A stretch of DNA of 64,000 nt from Verpa conica (lineage: Eukaryota > Ascomycota > Pezizomycetes > Pezizales > Morchellaceae): NCBI GenBank assembly GCA_033030425.1, contig JAUFSD010000001.1, positions 1,674,001 through 1,738,000 of the forward strand, written 5' to 3'. The notes under the pieces are model-generated. The model worked only from the letters and a program-made list of their open reading frames with translations, had not been told where the DNA came from and made no database searches. The position numbers were made by a program, and so were the translations under genes. This document shows, piece after piece, positions 1 through 12,447 of the stretch. Each line of letters starts with the position of its first letter. The stretch's first letter is position 1.

Positions 1-798
1 CTTTCTGTATGTTCTAGCAGTTGTGTCTATGTGTATTTAGGGTGGGAGAAACACCCCCAACCCCCCCCTATCTATGCTATAAAATGCCACCGCTTTTGGG
101 GCTAAATTTAGCAGTTTATACAATTTAAAAGGTGATTTTTTAGAATGGCAGCTAATGAGGGGTATTTGTGTGCTAACTACATTTATAGACTCTTAGGATA
201 TGGGTAGTAAGGTCTATAACCCCTAAAAAGGCCCTTTTTATCATTTTATCCCCCATCTAAGTTTACATACCTAAAAAGAGGTAAAAAGAACAAGTGTACC
301 TTGTAAATGAATAGAGTAGATATAGACCCCAATTGCTATATAAAATTAAGGTTCTCCATATAAAGAAACCCTAGTTCCATTGGCTCTAGGGCTCAATTTT
401 TTTTACATCTATGGCAGCCTCCTGCTTAAAAGCTATAGAAAAACGGGCTAAAACACGCCAAGATTCACTGAAACCGCGTCCGATGACTTATTACCTATGA
501 CTGTACAGCGTACAAACTCTAGCTATCGATATCAACCCGCCCCCCGGAAAAACGTATACTTAAAGAGAGCCGGAAATTAAAGCCAAATCTTATGGTACAG
601 AGCTCTATGCATGCATGAACCGAATACTTTCAACTTAACCTTGATTCATTTCTTTGAGAGTACGAACCCCGGGGAGTAACTTTTTTTTGCGTTTGCTTTA
701 CTTATGTTTTCGTATGAGGTATGATAGTACTCATAATCAATGAGTTAGACTATGGAGGGGGGGAACTCTGTATCATGGGTTGCATGTACTTATGATAA

Positions 799-817
799 AT
801 TCATTCATTCATTCATT
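799..817. repeat. (ATTC)n microsatellite
   Basis: About four and a half copies of ATTC lie in the gene-free region. Nearby, at about 861-887, T-runs interrupted by single G form another simple repeat. Confidence 0.8.
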
Positions 818-3004
818 TAACCCTGTATCATGAAATATCACTCGTATTGGATTTAAACTCTATGTTTTGTTTTTGTTTTTGTTTTTTGTTTAATTCATTA
901 ACTACATAAACCTTTCGGTTATGGTAATTAAACTCTATGTTGTATTATTGGTATCGAATAGGTATAGTACCGGGTACAAACAGGTTGGATCTATGATGTA
1001 GGAGCATATATATAGAGTACTCCTAAGTCTTTAGTCTACTCTCACCTCTCTATTTTACCACACTCTAGGCAATTTCTAAAAGAGACAACTAGAATGACCT
1101 TTATATATAGTACATATTGGTAGTGGGACCTATAAGGTATAAATTTTCAATCCACTATAGTCTATGACCAGATAGTATAATACACTATATATTTCCATCA
1201 CGAAAATGCTCACAACCCTTTACTAGATCGCACTTTATTGCCAGTCTTACTTAACTACATACCTATACTACAAAAATAAGGCCCGGAACTTACTTATTGA
1301 GAAAAAAACACCACTCCACACCCTTTTACCATGAGTAGCCCTTTCTTAGAGCTCCGTCCCGCAAACTTGGGGCAGCTAGAGACATCGAGACGTTGCGATG
1401 TTTACATATAGCCATAGGCACCTATGTATATAACCTCACTAGGTAAGAGATATTCTTGCATTAACCTATAACTGTAATTATCTATTTTCTATTGGGAGGT
1501 CGGTATAAACAAAGTTTAATAACATAGCCTTTTGAACTCACTAGATATCACTCGATATATCAAGCCTCTGTATTATGGCTTCCCCTTCAAATTAGTACGT
1601 AGGTGACATTTAATTTAACCGAGAAACCTAGCTACTTATATTAGTCATAGAGAGATCATGTAGGTATAGTTATAATTAAGCTATATCTTATATTAAGCAA
1701 AACAGTCTATTTCGAAACAACTTAGTAGCCACTCGTTTAAATATAGATGGATCATGCGATGCCCTACTGGATAGGCAGATCTAGGTATCTTAATTTCTAA
1801 CCTAATACATTGCGCTACGTAACCATGTGTTGTTCCTAAAAATTAACCAGCTGCGCCTTGAAACTCTAAAGGACTATGCATGTGTCACCAATTATTGTCC
1901 CGCTTAGTTCTTTCCATTTATCATTCGATTCGCCCTCTAATTAGCCAATTTGCTGAGACGCGTATTATATATCTTAGTACTATTGAGTAATCTTTATTCA
2001 TTAGGAAAGTGGCAAATGTAACCAGCGTATATGGGCTTCAATTAAACTCCGATCGATATATGCGGTGATTTCTCCGGAATATATATGGCCCTATCATAGC
2101 ACCTACTAATGAACCTAGTCCCAGGGGTTATAATCTTACAGGGTCCTCTCATATCCTGGAGATATTAGTGAAACTTCAACTACTTTACGAAGCTATATGC
2201 TCATACTAGCCTTGTGAATATAGCTCTATTTTTAAAGTTCAAATCATCGCTCGTCACTCGTTAATATCGTAGAAACATCAATCAATAGATCTAGCTAACC
2301 GCTCAGAGGTCCAGATCTTACGTGAGAAAGCTTAGGTGAGCTATCAGAGCTTCTTCTGTGGTCATCATCCTATTAATTAAGCCGAAATTACGACCAGCAT
2401 ATGTACGTACGTACGTGCACAAAATAACCTCCAGCTTCTAGCTTCCCTTTATATAAAGTTCATGCTGAATAATATCGTTTAGGAGGGTCTTATTACCTCT
2501 ATGCTACCCCTAGGTCTTTTATGCTCAGTCATATCAGCTTCTTCTTTTAAAAAAACAGTTGACTTCCTATTATCTGCTTTTTGCCGCGAGCGGTTCCCAT
2601 TCGGGTATGTGTAAGCAGGGCGCTTTGCCAAGCTAGATGCATATGTATGTGTTTGCTTTCTTTTTCTATTTTCTTTATTTTTTTTTGATGATCTACATCT
2701 TACTGATAGGAGGTTGACGTCGGTGAGAGGGTACGAGGGAGATCCTCTTGCTTTATCTCCGTCGGTTTTTTTTTCCCTTTCGTTTTCTCCTCTGTGCCGC
2801 TTAATTAACTAGTTAACAAGCTAGACTCTCTAGCTAGATGTTTGGTATTACTCCGGCCTATGCCGGAAGTCGGCCGGTAAGCCTTCGATCTTCTCCCCTA
2901 GAATCCAACCCCCACCACCACCAACACAATATTTCAAAGTGTTGGCTGTAAAAGAACAATGAGGTATTTTTACGTGTAATTTTTCCCTAGTTCGCCAAAA
3001 AAAA

Positions 3005-3049
3005 AAAAAAAACCCCCCCCAATGATATATCTAATCGGGGGTTTTTTTT
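3005..3049. repeat. 13-bp perfect inverted repeat of homopolymer runs
   Basis: A run of A followed by C at 3005-3017 is the exact reverse complement of a run of G followed by T at 3037-3049, with a 19-nt spacer. Transcribed RNA could fold a 13-bp stem. The left arm is part of longer runs (16 A, then 8 C). Function is unknown. Confidence 0.75.
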
Positions 3050-6000
3050 ATGGCTTCTACGCTTATCATTGGAGAATTGAAATGTGAAACAACACTGTTT
3101 TGTATATATCATATATAAATTATTCCGGCAGAATGTGTTTCTACATGGCTATAATTTATTGTGGTTACTAAAAAAATCTAGGGAATACAGAGAAAAAAAT
3201 GTATAGGCGGATTGTAACGAGCTCTAGGTTTCATTGTCACTAGGTTTCAGTTGAGGCATTTCCTAGGATATATACGGGATAGAGCCTTATCCAAGCGGGT
3301 TCAAAAAAATGGTATGATCCCGTCAATAGATGGGACGTGGGAAGGAAAAAAAAAGACATGGGTGTGGGGGTACGTGAGGTTTTTGATACACATCCTGACT
3401 GGGCCTATTGAAACACACTTGCAAATGATAAACCCACCGCGTCACCATATTGTAAATCTTGGGGTGGCATTAACATGGCGAAATGAATAAGGCAAAATTT
3501 ATTGGACTAGATAAATACAGATGCTATTATATTACTCGAAAGTATATATATATATATAATGCTGAAACTTATGTGTGCCGCGTAAAGTAAAGTAAAGTGT
3601 CGTGCATAACCTCCATGTCAGCCGGCCCTGTGGACTGGTAATCAAATAAAGACTTGTTAAGTAATGCAAGAATCGCCTTATCCGAATGGCATTTAAGGCA
3701 CATATAGATTAGTACTCATTTAATAGCGTCTACTATATACCGGATAACATTCTTAACCATCCACTGAGATTACGCACATTTCTGAACCGTAGTAATACTA
3801 CCCCACGCTATGGATCTTGAAGGATATGATAATCGGCAATATTTCTTTCGGTGGGGGGTTCGCGACTGCCTGAAAAAAAGTGCAGGGTATTTCAAGACGG
3901 CATAAAAGTACACACACCCCCCTGCTTCATCGCGATTGACTCCCATGTCCCAACGGTGGAACCACAACTGATTGGTACATGTGCGTATGTGTACTGTGAC
4001 AACTGGAGGCTGTTTCCCGAATACTTTGTGTCACGCTTAATTTTGCGATCGATAAGGCAAGGCTCAAAAAATCTATTTATCGAATTGCTATTGCTTCTTC
4101 CAAGGGTTAGGGTTATTTGGATCGAGCCTGGAACGGCCAGACAGGCCAGGAAGGTCGAAAGATGCGACCAACCTATCGGGATATATCACTCAGGCTTAAA
4201 GTCGGCTGTATTCAAGTAATAACTTTAAATGTACATTTAAATAAACCAACCGAGTGATGAGGAATGATCTAGTTACCTAGGCGGAACTTGCTTAGCTGGC
4301 AGAAGCTAAAGGGTCTTTACTCAGGGTTTACACCTATATAGTAATCAGAATCCACTATTACTGTATAAGTGAACTTTTGTCCGTTTCATTAAACTGCCAT
4401 GATCTCTCCTTTCTCTCCTATCTTACACACATATCCACCACTAGAATTATATATAGCTTACTCATGGGCTTACTCCAACTAACATAATAGGAGCCTTGTG
4501 GCAACAGCATTCTTAGTGGCCTCTAGTTAAAACGTGGGCTGTCTTAGTATGGTTTCTATAGCCGCTCCCACAGGTATATGTGCCATGTGGGGCCTCCAAG
4601 AAGGCTTTTGATGATCCTACTTCTAGGCCCTACTGTGCCGACGCTCATACTTTCTCACTCGATCGCCACCATCCCTGAGACGGGGACAGAGCAGAGCGTA
4701 GTCTATTGCGGTTCGTTTACGAAGCCGCCGGATGTTAGTTCCTACTCTGACCGAGACAACGTCTCTTCTATGCAGATGGGCGATCGATACATGTCCCCGG
4801 CAATGTTTTCGATATAAGACAGTGTCTGCCAATCGAGACTCTTGATTATACACCCCCCCCCTTCAAAGAGTAAGCATGCGCGATATGTCCTAATAGGGAG
4901 AGCGTTCCGGACTCCATTAAGCAAAACATAATATATGTACGGCTAGCTATGCACAGCAGCTGAAGACACAGTACCAATTCTTGAATGGATAAGCAACATA
5001 TTAGTGGCAACGAATGATCTGACGCAACAAGACCCCAGATCTACGCCATTGAATGAAGTAGGCGCTTCTTGCGCTTCTGTACCATACAGTCGTAAGCCTG
5101 AAGTCCGATAAAAGCCAATGCGCAAGTGCATAACAGGCTACAAGGATTAAGATCTAGAGAGAGAAAAGAGAGATGAAAATCAAGATATGTAATATTCTTT
5201 TGTCCAATAACAAACCCTCGGCTCTGAACACCACCACCACACGTTGTCTCCCTTGGGGCGAAAAACGTCAGGAAAAAAAAAAAAAAAAAAACCCATCTTA
5301 TCCTAGGATGTCGAAAGAAAAAAACGCCATGCAAATCATAGTACGTAATTGAAAACCGGTTATGTAGGCGGAGCATTCGATGGTTCCCCCAGTTGACAAA
5401 ATTCTGATAGGTAGGGCCGCTAGCGCGCGCGCGACAAATATTTGGTTTGCCAAGCCCCCACCCCCCTACGCTCAAACATGCATGGGGAAATAGTTCCCTA
5501 TCTCAAATATTTACAAAATTTCATGCAGAGTAAAAGCGGCGAAGTGCAAAGCCACATGCGAGCGGCTAACTGTTATCCCCCCTCCCCATGCGTGCAAATT
5601 AGGTAGCGAGACCTGTCGTGTCGTATCATCTCGCAGAACTCGAATACAAAGAAGGTAGCTGCTTGCAGCACGCTAGTGATCATGAACTGCGAATTCCGAT
5701 TGGACTTGCTCAGCCATATTCAATGCTTCATGAAACCGAGGTATTCGGTCATGCTGCAGTCTTTTTTAAAAAAAAAAATATATAGTAATGCAATTTTACT
5801 AACTAACTAAGCCCCCCCTCCCCCGGCTGACGTTCTAGAGAATCCTAGCAGCATGAAATATAAAATCTTGGGAGGGGGGGAATAGAGTTCTTGAAGTAGC
5901 ATAGGGCTGGCGCGCATTATTTTGGGGTTAATAATTGACTTGTACGAACTGTGCCCAATGCGGAAGGTTTATACAGCACCATTTGTAACCGTGGTTGTTA

Positions 6001-9000
6001 CACGCCGCTTTTCCGGGCTTCGGCCCTTTGCCAAACAGAAGACATGAAAAAGATGCTGGCACATCGGCCTACGCGGTGCCGTATCCAAGGTATATCATAC
6101 GTGCTATAGTGTATGTACCTACCGGTAGCAGGTATATCACTGATCCGATATATCATCGTCACTGATCGTACCAGGGTGTGAAATTTTTTGTGAAACCGGG
6201 CGTACGTGATGGGTCCGTGCAAGCTAGCTAGGCTTACCCAAATTATTATTACCGGATCTAATAAGCTCCGTGTTCTATGTATCACGGGCCCTGTGACCTT
6301 GATATAAGGCGAGATCTATTCATCACTAGGATACGGGGGAATTTCCGGACAGGAAACACTGCTTTCTTTTGCAAAAAATCTGACCCGCTAGAAGGGTACA
6401 TAAGGTCTGGGAGCAAATATTTTAGGGTATGTTTCTCGTGGGTCAAAGGAAAATTGTCAAAGCATCTGCAGGTTGTGTTGGGGGTGGGAACACTTGGGTT
6501 CTAGCAGCTAGATAGTGGCCTCCACACCGGGTTGGTGGGTCTGATGAAACGATCAGTCGGTGCTAAATTCCAAGATGAAGCCACGATAACCAGCTCGCCT
6601 TTTTCCCGTCCTCGAGCGTTTATAATGTATTCGCCTCTCGGCTAGCCGACAAAAGGCCGAGTCCCGCGAAATCAGGATGTGTGTAGCTAGACGGACAGTC
6701 GTCTCGCTAAATGGAGGCTTCCTACTGGCTGACTGTGCCTGTTCTTTGGATAATTGCCTAAACCTGAGTAATATCACTTGTAATAGTGGCTTACTTTAAA
6801 TATACTAAAATAAAAAAAGGCCTGCAAGCCTAATATACATACATATCATGGATAAAGCTGGGAGCCGAAAGGAGACACGGCGAGTTCGTATTGCGGTTAT
6901 CTATCTTTTACAACAACAATTTATGGGTTTTGCCAGATATGTGTTTTTCATACGGCACCACTGTGTTAGAGTGCAGCTTGCTGTCATGCAGTGGTGTAAT
7001 TGAAGTATATACTTGGGGCAAAAAAGAAACCGAAAACAGGGATGTTATGGTGACCAATTAATCCGCTGATGCAGCTAAGTGAGGCGAGTAAAAAATGTTA
7101 CCAGCAAAGGCTGGCCCATGTATAGCTCTTCTATAGGTACAAAGAATTTATTTTTTTTAGTGCAATTTTATGATCTCTCCTCATAAGTCGCTAAAACACC
7201 GTTTAAGGCATGGGATGTCCCCCCCCTTAAATTCATTTCTATAAAGCCCATGCAGTTTTACATCACAAGCGAGGGAGATCAAACCGACACGTTGAAGTGG
7301 GAAAATCTCCGACTCTATTAGGCAAAATGTGAATTCTCAACACCATATTACAGATAGATAGGTAAACGCCTCAAAAGTTCTCAGATTGGTTTTGAAGCAC
7401 ATTAAGAGAGAAGAGTGGGGGGGGGGTGGGAGATTACTTTATTATTCCAAATCCCTAAGCACAATCACCCTGTAGAGCCAATATATATCAGGCGTGCTTT
7501 GTATGCTATAACCTGTGTAAGGACAACAGGTTTTATCCTTTTTTGTAACTCCGCCTTCATACATTAGTACTAACGCCCAACCCCACCGGCCGTCGGAATC
7601 ACGGCGCGAAAACCAAGAACATCCAAAAAATAATTTGATGAGGGTGTTGCACTGTTGTCTCGGCCGAAGTCATCATTGTCATCATCAGATGTTATGGAAA
7701 TGTAACTAACGCTCTACGCCCCCCAATTCTGGTGCGCTGGATACGGTAGGTTTTGGAATTTTATTATGTACGTGTTGCGAAGCCTGTTTGTTCGCTCCTC
7801 TGGTTATCTGAGGCTTTGGCCACGTGCCACGAGAAAATCTATTCGGACGAAGAGAGAGAGAGAGGGAGAGCCCGGGTTATATTTAAATCTAGTGGTTGGG
7901 TCAACCGTTCTAATTAATAAATGAAAAAGTAGTATGCCTGATATGCTTTCAGTCAATAAAAAAATAAAAAACGGCCTCTTCCGAGTCTATTCTTTTCTCC
8001 AGATCTGCAGACTCGAGACAGAGAAGGTGCGTATGTCATATCATGTCTGTATCCGAGCTGCTTGGCTAATAACGAGACCGGAGCTCTTTCTCCTCTTTTT
8101 GTGGCACAGACCTTGCTTGGTTGCTTCCTATTTGTACTCGATATGATTCGTGATATTACTAATATATATAAGCGCAAAACCGATCACCTATGAGGTGATG
8201 CGTAATTGGAGGGCACATCTGTTCTAGCTCAGTTGCAAAAGATCTCACGATCCAACTGTTTGTGCGGTATTCTCCAGAATCAGGGTGGAGATTGCCGTTG
8301 GCTGACACGATGGCTGGATTGGCAACGCCGTACTACGAAATTAGTTCGTTAAGAAATAAGCCCTTGAGGAGGGTTATTTGTTGGGGAAGGATCAAAACCT
8401 GGCTGTACTGTGATGCATATGTACTTGGATTATCTTAATAACCCGCTAGGTTACATAACATACAGGTATCAGGGTGATTGTGCCGTAGGAACTCCCGAGG
8501 AAAGCGGCCATTTCTTCCCTGTGGGGCAAAAGTCCCTAAGCGTTTTATGCCTTTGCTCACTCAAACCAATAAGTCACAAGGATTGATTATAGTAACAAAA
8601 CCACGTATGTATACGTATGATCAAATAGTTGCTTAAATGGTGATGCGTAGTAATAATAATAGCTTGTGACCACCATTCCGGGTATTGGGGGGGAAGTATC
8701 CATATCGTGCCCACCCACCGGGGGGGGGAGAGGGCGTACTAGCTAGCTAGAGCACTGCCTATATTACCGATAGTATTACATGGCTCCTATCGCGGTACGA
8801 ACTAACCTGGCGGCAGTGCGGTGTGTGTATCTGGGTTCTGGATTCTGCAGTACCAAGAAATGGCAAAGTCATGGGGAGGTGGTTCAATAAATACTGTAAT
8901 CACTTTACAACTAACCGATCGGGCCAGCGACAGCGTCAGCCCTCGGCCCCAGGTCAAAGACTCGACGAGTCTCAGGGCAAGCAGTGAGACAACTACTTTA

Positions 9001-11258
9001 CCGATGATCCTTTCCCCAAGCACCTACGGACATCGCCGATCATTTGCCTCTTTTTCCGCCTTCAATAATGGTAACCTCATCTGGGCCTAGCGGCTTTCCC
9101 GTGGCCATTGGTGAGCTGGTTAGTTGCCAGATCCTGGCTCCACCGCCGGTACCCCCCCCAGAAAGTAATTCTTTGGACCGTTCCTTTCCGGGGTATTAGT
9201 AGAAGAGAGGAATGTTCATATGTAAATAGCAAAGCAAGGAGGGGATATGCCGCCGATGATGTTCTGCAAGCTAGCACCAAGGATATAACACTATAGAACG
9301 GGTTAAGTGTTCTTTGGCTTGTGTAATAGGAACAAGTAACTATTATCTGACATGACTCCTCTTTATTACCCACCTGTCAATTAATGGGCTAACCGAGTAA
9401 ATGCCGTAATATGTTGGGTCACAGAGGCTATCGAAGGGGGTCGCTTGGGAAACGAAAGCAGTTGCCAGAACCCGATATAATAACCGGGGGCCGCACTGCT
9501 GTTGGATTTCCCGAAACAAAGCAATGCGATACCTGATACATACAGGGCCAATTAAGCATGTAACATACATATGTTATTTATCCCCGTGAACCACCCCTCC
9601 CCCTAAGGATTATAGCACTTATGTTGTAGCATATGTATGCCTACAAAGATGATGCCAGTCTTCGTCATATCGAATTAAATCTATTCATCTCAGCTTGCGT
9701 GGCGCTGATTTCAATTGCTATTTCCATACGTAAGCGTGTAAGCTGCTTCTCAAGATTGGTTTACTGTTAATAGCTACCGCTTGTACTATGCCAAGACAGG
9801 CAAAAAGTACGTACGAATAAGCGGCTTTGCTAACAATAATCATCATAACCCCACAACTAAGAGGATAAAAGTAAAAAAGCAGATCTCCGCACTGCATCTT
9901 CTTTTTATTACCCTGGCTCTGCTTAAAAGTTCTAATTGGGTTGTGTTCGATTCTAGTTGGGCTATATACTAGCTACTCGGTCATAATTCCTATCTCTTCT
10001 TCCGCATCCCTCGAAACATGTTTTGCTTTGGTTGCCTTGGTGTCTACTGCTTGCGGCTGCATCAATTACCAATCAACTGCATAGCCTTTTGGGGGCGATT
10101 ACAAAGAGGAGCTTGCTGCTTTATAGAGTCAGGTTCTATAAACAGTTGGGAGAAACGAAATGGAAGTAATAAAGGGAAACGTTTCAATTGCTGTAGCCGG
10201 CCGAGCACGGGTTCCGGCGCATAATGTACTGGCTTTAGCACAACACTTTCTTGCCCACTAGTTGGAGTTTCTCATCCTAGGGAGGAGAATAGAGTAGTTG
10301 ATATGGAGAGAGGGTGGAACATGGCATAGCTAAAGAGTGTTATTGATATGCTTACGATTGTCCAGCTGGGGGAGGGTCTTTTTTTTCCTTGCTTTTCTGG
10401 TTGCTTGATTGCTCGGTCATAAAAAGCAAGGTTGTCCTACCCCCCACCGAAAGCGGTCACACGCACTTGGTGATTTGTCCATATCCTATTTATTTTATTT
10501 TTACTTTTCTCTTCCTGTTTGTCTCTAGAAATACTAAAGTCAAAGCTCAGAGATATCTGGACACATATCTGTCCAGAGTGCGCCATCAGGCTCGGTTCAA
10601 GGCACCCGGGACAGTATCTAGCTTGCGCCCAGCAACAGTGGGGACGATGATCCATCTATATAAGGAGAACACAGACCATAATCGAACGCGGGGCTTTTTT
10701 CCAGGGAAATCTTATTGGTTAATTAGGGGGGGGGGGGTGCCGGCACTACACAAGTAACGCTATAGCGTGTAGTAGGCAAGAGACCTATTCCCAGCCAGAA
10801 TTGGCATTTATCAACTCTAAAGCTACCAGTAGCGTTATTTAGGCTTATGGTGTGTTACCATGGTATAAAAGGTATAGGAAACTAGAAGGTGGCGGAATGG
10901 CCGTGGGTGGTGGTCCACCAACCCGGGAATACGGCTCTGATCGGTTGTACGAGGTTTCAAGTCCGGCAGGGATTACTACAAATTTTTGTAAATAATTATC
11001 TCTTGTTAGGCCAAGTGGGTACTTCTTTATGTTTATCGTTCGGTCAACTCCATCTGCTGTGCTCACTTGCCTCTGGCCTATTACCCGTAGTCGACTCAAG
11101 GACGTTTACACCTCACCCGTATTTCCCGGCGGCGGTTTCTTTCTGAATCGTCTGTCCGGGTCGCCATCCCTTAGCTGCCCATAGTCTATCCGAGTTTCTC
11201 CACACACGCGTCAGGCTACCATTTCCCGTTCCTCGCAGGTACATGTACTTACCGTTGA

Positions 11259-11355
11259 CTGTAGCTGTAGCTGTAGCTGTAGCTGTAGGCTGTAGCTGTG
11301 GGCTGTAGGCTGTAGCACAGTCATTTATTATTATTATTATCATCATTATTATTAT
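11259..11355. repeat. (CTGTAG)n minisatellite followed by (TTA)n run
   Basis: CTGTAG units repeat perfectly for about five copies from 11259, then vary by single-base insertions (CTGTAGG, CTGTGGG) to about 11316. A TTA/ATC trinucleotide run follows from about 11325. No gene overlaps it. Confidence 0.8.
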
Positions 11356-12084
11356 TCTAATCTTATTATTTTATCGGTGGGTTGGCAATCATTGTTGTAA
11401 TCAGCTTTAGATGATGCCTCACTCCTGCCGAGAATTAAGCAAACATTCATTACACCCTTCCCTTCCCTTATTTTTTCTTTTCTGCGCACCCTTCTGGGGG
11501 AGCCCTTACTTGCCTCTATTTTTTGTAGGAGAGTTCTGAGCGGTTTTGATGTTCTGTTATTATTATACATGCCTGGTCATGTCTGGTCTTGAGGGAGGGG
11601 GGCCCCTTTCTACCCACCGTCCCTTCGCTTGATCCTGATCCTCTTTGGATCGCCTCTCTCAATTTCTCTCTTTCTCTCGCAGCACACAACGGCCAGTCCA
11701 GCTGTGTACCCCCCACACCCCTGTCCGTCACTTTACTCGAATTCCAATTATATCTCGCATTCCTGCTAGATTAATCATATACTAATCTCCGGTGGTTATG
11801 TGGTGGCTCATGTTAGTTACTTAGTAGAGCCCTCCCTGCTCGCACAGCTGCAATTGCCCGCTCGATTAAGACACTTCGTGCTGCTCTACCTGGCTACCGC
11901 AGATAAAGACAAAAGGAGTGTCAGGACAAGCTACCTGGCCGACGCTTGCTCAACAGAGACAAACTTCAAGTCTTTTTTTTATTTTTTTTACTACTAGTAC
12001 CACCCGCCACCACCACCACAGGCACTAGGTATTAACATTCATCTGCCACCACTCTTACTACTAGTACCCACCATCATCACCACA

Positions 12085-12250
12085 TCCCTCCCTCCCTCCT
12101 CCTCCTCCATCTCTCACTCACTCTCCCCCTCTCCTCTCTTTCTTCCTTTTATCATCATCATCCCCCCCTCCCCTCCCCTCTCCTCTACTACTACTTATTC
12201 ATCTATCCATCCATCCATCCATCCACTCTTAATCCATCTCTTCCATCAGG
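12085..12250 (+). promoter_or_regulatory. Pyrimidine-rich promoter/leader of the HTH gene
   Basis: A long CT-rich tract containing (TCCC)n, (TCC)n and (CATC)n runs (12205-12224) lies 200-360 bp before the start codon at 12448. CT-rich tracts next to transcription starts are common in filamentous fungi. The tract ends in a sequence resembling a 3' splice site (about 12249), so a 5'-UTR intron is possible. No transcript evidence is available. Confidence 0.4.
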
Positions 12251-12447
12251 ACCCGTGTTTAGTAGTGTTACGAAATAGTAGTTGTCTATTTGCAACTACA
12301 TATCCACTAGAACCTTCTCTAATCTCACACCCCCCCCAAGCCGGCACCATACCGTCCTCAATCCCCCCTTCCACCCGCTCGCCGGGCCTATCCTCAACCC
12401 CGCCTCGGATTCCTCCTCCTACCGATTGGTCTACAGCTTCAACACCC

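Larger units (their letters stand above)
1..12447. other. Gene-free AT-rich region upstream of first gene
   Basis: No reading frame here has a recognisable domain, sensible codon use or a plausible exon chain. The longest open stretches (about 120-144 codons near 3.9, 5.2 and 10.4 kb) start at non-ATG codons or are held open by homopolymers, for example a run of Phe codons near 5.28 kb. The DNA is AT-rich with many stop codons, homopolymer runs and short tetranucleotide runs. No transposase, reverse transcriptase or long terminal repeat pair was found by eye. It could be decayed repeat DNA, possibly altered by repeat-induced point mutation, but I cannot show the parent element. Confidence 0.6.

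Noticed and set aside
3851..4219. 122-codon plus-strand frame starting at GTG
   Set aside because: It has no ATG start, no recognisable domain and sits in gene-free AT-rich DNA.
5041..5475. 144-codon open frame on the minus strand
   Set aside because: It is held open by a run of A/T giving poly-Phe and shows no domain, splice context or coding-like composition.
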